Under the pieces are notes generated by a model. It was given only the letters and a program-made list of their open reading frames with translations, had not been told where the DNA came from and made no database searches. From an uncultured Alistipes sp. (GTDB lineage Bacteria > Bacteroidota > Bacteroidia > Bacteroidales > Rikenellaceae), in assembly GCA_900541585.1 (NCBI GenBank), contig UQKD01000035.1:1-19898 (forward strand): a stretch of DNA of 19,898 nt, written 5' to 3'. How positions within the stretch are numbered: the first letter of the stretch is position 1; every line of letters starts with the position of its first letter. The translations under genes and the position numbers were made by a program. Positions 16,018 through 19,898 of the stretch are shown piece after piece.

Positions 16018-16074
16018 TGTTTAGATTGTTTGAAGAGATGAACAATATTTTACTCTGAATCTGACGGTCAGACA

Positions 16075-16350
16075 CTAACGCTCAATAAACCATCCTATAA
16101 GGAACCCTATTGCAAAACCGATTGCGGCACCTATATAGAATACCTCCCAGGAGAGTCCGCCGATAAACAAAGCGATTACTCCGATGATCAATGCCGAAAC
16201 AATTCCTGCCATGGCCCCGCTTACAAAGCAGTGCGCCACGTCTTCATCGAATAAAAGATACAGAATGCCATAGAGAATAGCCAGCATGAAAATCAGTCCC
16301 AAGAGACCTGCAATCAAGCCAATAAGGCCCCACTCAACGAGTATAAACAT
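16075..16350 (-). CDS. Small three-helix membrane protein
   Basis: A 91-aa very hydrophobic protein with three predicted membrane segments: residues about 5-35, 42-65 and 70-88. The last ends FAIGFLIGWFIER with a charged C-terminus. The pattern of small residues (GLIAGLLG, GAAIGFAIGFLIG) suggests packed helices. No family is recognised. It is the first gene after the leader and promoter of the leftward cluster. Immunity, export or membrane anchoring for a peptide product would fit, but this is only inferred from position. Confidence 0.7.
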   Translation of the reverse strand: MFILVEWGLIGLIAGLLGLIFMLAILYGILYLLFDEDVAHCFVSGAMAGIVSALIIGVIALFIGGLSWEVFYIGAAIGFAIGFLIGWFIER

Positions 16351-16360
16351 GGTTATCGTT

Positions 16361-16552
16361 TTAGCTATCCCGTACCTCGGATAGGAATAACAATAAGAAA
16401 GCGTGGTACTGGAAGCCTATTTTAGTAGTGAGGTTCTGGAATACCCAAGCAATAAAATAAGCAACAGCCCCACGCCTATATCCATTGATGGATAAGACGT
16501 GAAAAGACGTCCGCCTATTCCTTTGCTTGTTGAATTTTCCAGATTCCACTAC
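16361..16552 (-). other. Structured leader or MITE-like relic upstream of the membrane protein
   Basis: About 190 bases with strong secondary structure. GTAGTG...CTGGAA (16425-16441) is matched as an inverted repeat by TTCCAG...CACTAC (16537-16552). Inside are GACGT/ACGTC and ATCCAT/ATGGAT hairpins, and near the gene CTATCC/GGATAG. GCGTGG and CCACGC inside give an alternative pairing. It could be a cis-regulatory leader RNA of the cluster or a small non-autonomous transposon relic with 16-17 bp terminal inverted repeats. I see no target-site duplication. A 62-codon open frame across it lacks coding character. Confidence 0.5.
16417..16485 (-). CDS. Possible 22-aa hydrophobic micro-ORF in the leader
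   Basis: An ATG at 16485 opens a 22-codon frame beginning MDIGVGLLLILLLGYSRT and ending with SLLK before TAG. One hydrophobic segment plus a basic end is typical of leader peptides, small membrane proteins or type I toxin peptides, but also of chance. It lies between the arms of the inverted repeat. There is no recognisable ribosome binding site. Confidence 0.25.
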   Translation of the reverse strand: MDIGVGLLLILLLGYSRTSLLK

Positions 16553-16594
16553 AGGAATAAACTTACACTTTCCGTGTTCGTTAATATGTTATCG

Positions 16595-16625
16595 CAAATA
16601 TAGTAAACATATTCGGAAAATGCAA
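16595..16625 (-). promoter_or_regulatory. Promoter of the RiPP-like cluster
   Basis: On the minus strand TTG (16625-16623) and TATATTTG (16602-16595) are separated by exactly 20 bases, matching the Bacteroidetes -33/-7 consensus. The predicted start near 16588 gives a leader of about 240 bases before the 91-aa gene. Confidence 0.75.
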
Positions 16626-16669
16626 TAGACACCTTCATTCGGGCTGTCGCTTAAACAAATTTCGGCAAA

Positions 16670-16683
16670 ATTTTCCGGAAAAT
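16670..16683. promoter_or_regulatory. 14-bp perfect palindrome upstream of the cluster promoter
   Basis: ATTTTCCGGAAAAT is a perfect palindrome about 45 bases upstream of the -33 element. It could be an activator or repressor site for a dimeric regulator. No regulator gene is linked to the cluster. Confidence 0.35.
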
Positions 16684-16751
16684 CAATATTGAAACAACAG
16701 AATGTTTATCATAACTTCCGGGAAATCATCAATCCTGATTTTGTGTAACGA

Positions 16752-16790
16752 CAATCCCCTCCGCAATCTGTCAGATTACGGAGGGGATTG
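16752..16790 (-). terminator. Large hairpin just downstream of the tmRNA/tRNA 3' remnant
   Basis: CAATCCCCTCCG (16752-16763) pairs perfectly with CGGAGGGGATTG (16779-16790). Inside, AATCT/AGATT forms a second stem, giving 17 bp with one mismatch. Placed right after the structural RNA 3' end on the minus strand, it is probably that RNA gene's original terminator. The T-run after it is weak (TGTCGTT). Confidence 0.65.
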
Positions 16791-16812
16791 ATCGAATCCA
16801 TCTGATTTTCAG

Positions 16813-16834
16813 TGGAGGTGGCGGGAGTCGAACC
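16813..16834 (-). other. Attachment-site scar: 3' end of a tmRNA (ssrA) or tRNA gene
   Basis: On the minus strand this reads GGTTCGACTCCCGCC followed by ACCTCCA: the T-loop, T-stem 3' strand, acceptor 3' strand and discriminator A of a tRNA-like molecule. The matching 5' strand of the T-stem is absent, since the bases before it are TATTATTT. Only 22 bases of the gene are therefore present. Integrases that target tRNA or tmRNA genes leave such a copy at the element end away from the intact gene. The CCCGCC T-stem resembles tmRNA more than any tRNA I know. The element would extend to higher coordinates and the intact gene lies beyond the window. Confidence 0.7.
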
Positions 16835-16841
16835 AAATAAT

Positions 16842-16869
16842 ATATACACTGATAATCAACGATATACAC
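16842..16869. repeat. Direct repeats next to the attachment scar
   Basis: ATATACAC occurs at 16842-16849 and again at 16862-16869, 20 bases apart (two helical turns), just inside the inferred element end. Such repeats can be arm-type integrase or excisionase sites. The short length also allows coincidence. Confidence 0.35.
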
Positions 16870-17318
16870 AAGCACAAAAATTAACTCCCACGAAAACTCC
16901 AAGTATCTGCTATCGCGCAGACGATGTAAAATAATGCAAAATTAGGAAACATACGGCAAGGTTGCGGAAAATGTTTGGAAATGTCAAATTTTTTACAGAC
17001 TTTTGCACCATCATCGTTTACAACGGGGACGATGAAAGATGCACCGGCCGTTGCGTAAGTCCGGAAAGCACAGTACCGTTATTCACGTCAGTATGGCAAA
17101 AGAAGCCGTAATTTGTCGTGGATTTTTTGTTGCCGTCGGTGACAAGGTTCTTTGACATGCGAAGAGAGCAGCCCGCTCTACTAAAAATAGGGCAATCGGA
17201 GGAATGGTCGCGCCATGCCTCGTAATGTATCACGTCGGGTAGCTCCTGACATAATACTTTAATGTTATGAAAAAATATTTTAGCAATCTAATTATTAATG
17301 ACTTAACCAATTTTAATC
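16870..17318. other. AT-rich left end of the element, no confident gene
   Basis: About 450 bases without a convincing gene. The one sizeable frame is listed separately. The stretch before the HTH gene (17240-17318) is very AT-rich and presumably carries its promoter, but no clear TAnnTTTG is present. Confidence 0.5.
17018..17233 (-). CDS. Doubtful 71-codon ORF at the element end
   Basis: An open frame of 71 codons on the minus strand with Cys- and Ser-rich content (for example DCPIFSRAGCSLRMSKN). There is no recognised domain, no promoter and no neighbour on the same strand. Part of it may instead be a conserved non-coding end of the mobile element. I list it only for completeness. Confidence 0.2.
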   Translation of the reverse strand: MIHYEAWRDHSSDCPIFSRAGCSLRMSKNLVTDGNKKSTTNYGFFCHTDVNNGTVLSGLTQRPVHLSSSPL

Positions 17319-17624
17319 ATGAAAACGAGTAAGAATGAAACACACCAAGTAGAGCCGGTGGTTACGGGCATCTCTTCGAACGGCATATGTGCCGAGCGAC
17401 TGGTGCAAACAACCAAAGAAGTAGCAATCAAGGACGATGTATATCTCGACTTAGCAGACCTTGAAAGGCTTTTGAAGGTGTCGCGCCGCACCTTGTTCAA
17501 CTGGCGTGCAAAAGGTATTTTACCACTCACCGAGGTTGGTGGTAAACTTTACATCCGTAAATCCCGTCTCGATGCTATTATCGATGGCGAACCTAAGATG
17601 CAGAAAGGAGGTCGCCATGAGTAA
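17319..17624 (+). CDS. Helix-turn-helix (excisionase/MerR-like) DNA-binding protein
   Basis: A 101-aa protein of the HTH_17 type. Residues about 42-90 (YLDLADLERLLKVSRRTLFN, then WRAKGILPLTEVGGKLYIRK) form a winged helix-turn-helix: helix, turn, recognition helix with SRRTLFNWR, and wing with GGKLYI. Such proteins are usual in Bacteroidales integrative elements, directly before VirE, helicase or mobilisation genes, and act as excisionases or transcription regulators. The N-terminal 40 residues are unassigned. Its 3' end overlaps the next gene's start by 8 bases. Confidence 0.85.
   Translation: MKTSKNETHQVEPVVTGISSNGICAERLVQTTKEVAIKDDVYLDLADLERLLKVSRRTLFNWRAKGILPLTEVGGKLYIRKSRLDAIIDGEPKMQKGGRHE
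17606..17612 (+). promoter_or_regulatory. Strong Shine-Dalgarno site before the VirE gene
   Basis: AGGAGGT lies 4 bases before the ATG at 17617, inside the preceding gene. Such strong sites are rare in Bacteroidetes. It decides the start against the in-frame upstream ATG at 17506 and suggests the element comes from, or works in, a wider host range. Confidence 0.7.
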
Positions 17625-18909
17625 CGCATTGCAAGATTTCCAAGGAGCTGGTGATGTAGGGATTACGCCGGACGATAATCCCGGATTGGAAGCATTCTTA
17701 CAAGGCGAAGCCTCGCCTACCGAGGTGGCCTCGCAACCCCAAGGGTTGCAACTTCAAAACTCAGGTGGAGACACTTTGATTGAGCAAATTGAATTGTTTT
17801 TGCGGGCAAAGTGGAAATTTCGCTACAACACCGTTTCACATAAAACTGAATTTAAGTCAGTTAGAACGGCAAATGCTCCATTTGTAGAGATGCGTGACTT
17901 TGATTACAATAGTATGTTACGCGACTTAAAGTACGCAGATTTAAAATGCTCGATGAGCACGCTGCGAACAATCCTCGCATCTCAATTTATGGAAGAATAT
18001 GATCCCTTTATTGAATATACGGGAACTTTGCCTAAATGGGACGGACAAGTAGATTATATTAGCCAACTTGCTAATACAGTAGCTACTGGTAATCAGGATT
18101 TTTGGCAACGAGCCTTTAAAAAGTGGTTCGTGGCGATGGTTGCATCGTGGGCGCAGCCCGAGGTCGTGAACCACACTGCATTAATTTTAAGTGGAGCACA
18201 AGGCATTGGTAAGACAACTTGGTTAAGTAACCTTGTCCCGATTCCACTCCGCAAGTTCATCTACGCTGGAATGATTAACGTCCGGGACAAAGACTCGCAG
18301 GTAAAACTCTCGGAATGTTGCATCATCATCATGGATGAACTAGAAAATATGAGCCGCAATCTGGATGCTCTAAAAGAGCTTATCACCAAGAAAGACATAT
18401 ACTTACGTCGTGCTTATGCTTTCACTCACGAACGATATATCCGACGAGCTTCATTTGCAGGCTCGATTAACAACAAAGATTTTCTGCATGATATTACAGG
18501 GAATCGGAGGTTCTTGTGTTTTGAAGCCAAGCAAATAGATTACCAGCGCTTTGTTGATTTAGACAAGGCGTATGCCCAAGCTATCAACTTGGCCCAAAAT
18601 GGGTTCCAATATTGGTTCTCGCAGGAAGAAATGGCCGAACTGGAACAAAATAATGAGGAATTTCGGGCCGTAATTCCAGAAGAGGAGCAACTCATGGCCT
18701 TTTACGAACCATGCAACGATGCCGATCCTGAGGCAGTTTTTATGAAAACAACCGATATTCTTAAAAACCTGCTTCGGCTATCTGGGCTACGCTCGTTATC
18801 TGAGCAAAAATTGGGACGCGTCTTGATGGCGCACTTTGAGCGGGTTAAACGGCAAGGCCGTTATGGCTATCTGATAAAATCGAAAACACAGGAAGTTCCA
18901 ACCGCATAA
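17617..18909 (+). CDS. VirE/VapE-family ATPase of an integrative element
   Basis: A 430-aa protein of the Virulence-associated E family (PF05272), superfamily 3 helicase/AAA-like P-loop ATPases found in phages, phage satellites and Bacteroidetes integrative elements. It probably supports element replication as a helicase. The Walker A site is GAQGIGKTTW (about 193-202), Walker B is IIIMDELENM (about 236-245), and the sensor region is AGSINNKDFLHDITGNRRF (about 281-300). The C-terminal 80 residues resemble the DUF3874-type tail often fused to Bacteroidetes members. Unlike many longer relatives it has no primase domain. It is coupled to the HTH gene by overlap and ends at an intrinsic terminator. 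Confidence 0.9.
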   Translation: MSNALQDFQGAGDVGITPDDNPGLEAFLQGEASPTEVASQPQGLQLQNSGGDTLIEQIELFLRAKWKFRYNTVSHKTEFKSVRTANAPFVEMRDFDYNSMLRDLKYADLKCSMSTLRTILASQFMEEYDPFIEYTGTLPKWDGQVDYISQLANTVATGNQDFWQRAFKKWFVAMVASWAQPEVVNHTALILSGAQGIGKTTWLSNLVPIPLRKFIYAGMINVRDKDSQVKLSECCIIIMDELENMSRNLDALKELITKKDIYLRRAYAFTHERYIRRASFAGSINNKDFLHDITGNRRFLCFEAKQIDYQRFVDLDKAYAQAINLAQNGFQYWFSQEEMAELEQNNEEFRAVIPEEEQLMAFYEPCNDADPEAVFMKTTDILKNLLRLSGLRSLSEQKLGRVLMAHFERVKRQGRYGYLIKSKTQEVPTA

Positions 18910-18921
18910 AAATCGGTATTA

Positions 18922-18956
18922 AGGGGAGTGGCCATTATGCCTCTCCCCTATTTTTT
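18922..18956 (+). terminator. Intrinsic terminator after the VirE gene
   Basis: AGGGGAG (18922-18928) pairs with CTCCCCT (18943-18949). A further GG/CC pair lies inside across a T-T mismatch, and the stem is followed by ATTTTTT. Confidence 0.88.
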
Positions 18957-18963
18957 GCTTTAT

Positions 18964-18981
18964 GGGTAAGCAGGGTAAGCA
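18964..18981. repeat. Short tandem repeat
   Basis: GGGTAAGCA occurs twice in direct succession between the VirE terminator and the protease gene. No function is evident. Confidence 0.5.
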
Positions 18982-19002
18982 GTCTGTAAAACTCAGCCCA
19001 AA

Positions 19003-19404
19003 TTACAACGGAAAGCGGAGTATCAGATTTTCAAAATCGAGAATCCACTTTTGCTGTTCCATGAAAGAGCATCCTAAAAGGCCATGAATCTGTATGCCCG
19101 ATTCTTCTTCCACTTTTCCAAAAGCTGAGGACAAGTCCATGACTGAGAAATTAGCTTTGTATTCCTGCTCCTCCAAAGAAAAAGCCAGTTTAACAACATC
19201 CGTAGTCTGGAGTTCTCCATCTATTCCAAACTGACGCTGTTTGGCTGTTCCTCCCGAGAGTTGGAAGAACTCAGCTACTCGTCTGTCAAGGACATTGATA
19301 TTACTCCCCGTATCAAGCAAAAAGCACAGGTTCTTGGCCTGTGCTTTTACTATGAGGAAGGGTAAACCTGTTTTGAAAATACCAAAATGCAATGGGATAA
19401 TCAT
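19003..19404 (-). CDS. Retropepsin-like aspartyl protease domain protein
   Basis: A 133-aa single-domain protein resembling the bacterial retropepsin-like aspartyl proteases (gag-asp_protease type, PF13650/PF13975). The catalytic motif is FLLDTGSNINVLD, with Asp31-Thr32-Gly33, and a hydrophobic-hydrophobic-Gly motif appears later (HGLLGCSFM). Retropepsins work as dimers, so one motif per chain is expected. No signal peptide is seen. I start at MIIPLHFG (19404), where ATGA overlaps the stop of the upstream LRR gene, implying coupling; an upstream in-frame ATG at 19446 would overlap that gene further. Its target, perhaps the LRR protein, is unknown. Confidence 0.8.
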   Translation of the reverse strand: MIIPLHFGIFKTGLPFLIVKAQAKNLCFLLDTGSNINVLDRRVAEFFQLSGGTAKQRQFGIDGELQTTDVVKLAFSLEEQEYKANFSVMDLSSAFGKVEEESGIQIHGLLGCSFMEQQKWILDFENLILRFPL

Positions 19405-19847
19405 TCTTCGATTGGTAATATTTTTCCAAAATCTTTCCACCCCCAAGCTGCTTTATACTTTTCAATACTCTGTTTAGGCACATACAACGTACATTCATTC
19501 AAATTATTTGGATAAAATATATTTTGATTGTTTTCACAAACAGGAGGTTGTATCTTATAACTTATGACTTGGGAAAGTTTTGTTGAATAGAAAGGGTAAG
19601 CACGGTCTCCTGTATGCCATGCATCATTATATGAATAATGAGTTAATAACTGACATGGTGTATTTGCTCCTCTTAAAATAATAGTTTCGAGATTAGAGCT
19701 ACCATAAAACACAGAGCCTCTGATTGTCGTTAGATTTTCTGGAAGTTCTATGGTTTTCAATTTATTACACTCTGCAAAAGGGCCATATGTATGGCGAGTA
19801 CTCATGTTATATATTGATATGTAACCAAATAATTCCGATATATTACA
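19401..19847 (-). CDS. BspA-like leucine-rich repeat protein, 5' end missing
   Basis: The C-terminal 148 residues of a BspA-type (LRR_5) protein. The repeat signature is FAECNKLKTIELPENLTTIR, then VFYGSSNLETIILRG. The end is the typical BspA cap YVPKQSIEKYKAAWGWKDFG. Such proteins are often surface-exposed and long, with a signal peptide, so most of the gene is missing. The frame continues into adapter sequence at 19849: its apparent N-terminus MGSEMCIRDS is translated adapter, not protein. It overlaps the protease gene by 4 bases. Confidence 0.82.
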   Translation of the reverse strand, partial: CNISELFGYISIYNMSTRHTYGPFAECNKLKTIELPENLTTIRGSVFYGSSNLETIILRGANTPCQLLTHYSYNDAWHTGDRAYPFYSTKLSQVISYKIQPPVCENNQNIFYPNNLNECTLYVPKQSIEKYKAAWGWKDFGKILPIEE

Positions 19848-19848
19848 A

Positions 19849-19898
19849 CTGTCTCTTATACACATCTCCGAGCCCACGAGACTAAGGCGAATCTCGTA
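19849..19898. other. Illumina Nextera adapter read-through (artefact)
   Basis: CTGTCTCTTATACACATCT (19849-19867) is the Tn5 mosaic end used in Nextera libraries. CCGAGCCCACGAGAC (19868-19882) is the Nextera read-2 adapter. TAAGGCGA (19883-19890) matches the N701 index and ATCTCGTA (19891-19898) begins the P7 flow-cell sequence. These 50 bases are not part of the organism's genome. Confidence 0.98.

Noticed and set aside
16361..16549. A 62-codon frame read as a gene
   Set aside because: It spans the inverted-repeat structured leader, has no domain and no ribosome binding site, and its frame conflicts with the micro-ORF. RNA structure explains the segment better.
17506..17616. Upstream in-frame start for the VirE protein
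   Set aside because: It lies deep inside the HTH gene, while ATG 17617 has a perfectly placed AGGAGGT.
19848..19877. Methionine start MGSEMCIRDS for the LRR protein
   Set aside because: These residues are the translation of Nextera adapter sequence, a known artefact.
1..19898. CRISPR array
   Set aside because: No regularly spaced repeats longer than about 12 bases are present.

Overview
The window looks like a contig end from a GC-rich member of the Bacteroidota, most likely a gut Bacteroidales such as Alistipes. The genus is an inference. The evidence is repeated -33 TTG / -7 TAnnTTTG promoters, mostly absent Shine-Dalgarno sites, an LruC-type surface lipoprotein, a BspA-like leucine-rich repeat protein, and a Bacteroidetes-style VirE mobile-element gene.

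Bases 1-14100 are GC-rich core-like DNA. In order they hold: a fused FeoA-FeoB ferrous iron transporter with a 52-residue FeoB-associated Cys-rich membrane protein; an LrgA/LrgB pair; a class I/II aminotransferase; a leftward operon purT - cyclophilin - acyltransferase; a divergent exported metallophosphatase fused to a PQQ-type propeller; an LruC lipoprotein; and a second, leftward acyltransferase. Most units are bounded by clear hairpin terminators.

Bases about 14100-16625 form a leftward, lower-GC cluster that I regard as the most interesting part. From promoter to terminator it reads: a structured leader with a tiny hydrophobic ORF, a 91-residue membrane protein, a 175-residue protein with one MORN-like motif, a radical SAM/SPASM peptide maturase, and, 10 bases after it, a 46-residue peptide ending in a CxxCxxC cluster. 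A strong terminator follows directly. This is the architecture of a ribosomally made, post-translationally modified peptide (RiPP) pathway of the thioether (sactipeptide/ranthipeptide) kind. The product is not one I can name.

At 16813-16834 lies only the last 22 bases of a tmRNA (ssrA)- or tRNA-like 3' end, followed to the right by AT-rich DNA. This is the expected scar of an integrative element. The element's visible genes are a HTH/excisionase-like protein, a VirE-family ATPase, a retropepsin-like aspartyl protease and the C-terminal part of a BspA-like LRR protein. The last 50 bases (19849-19898) are not genomic: they are Illumina Nextera adapter read-through with an index, so the LRR gene is cut by an assembly artefact.
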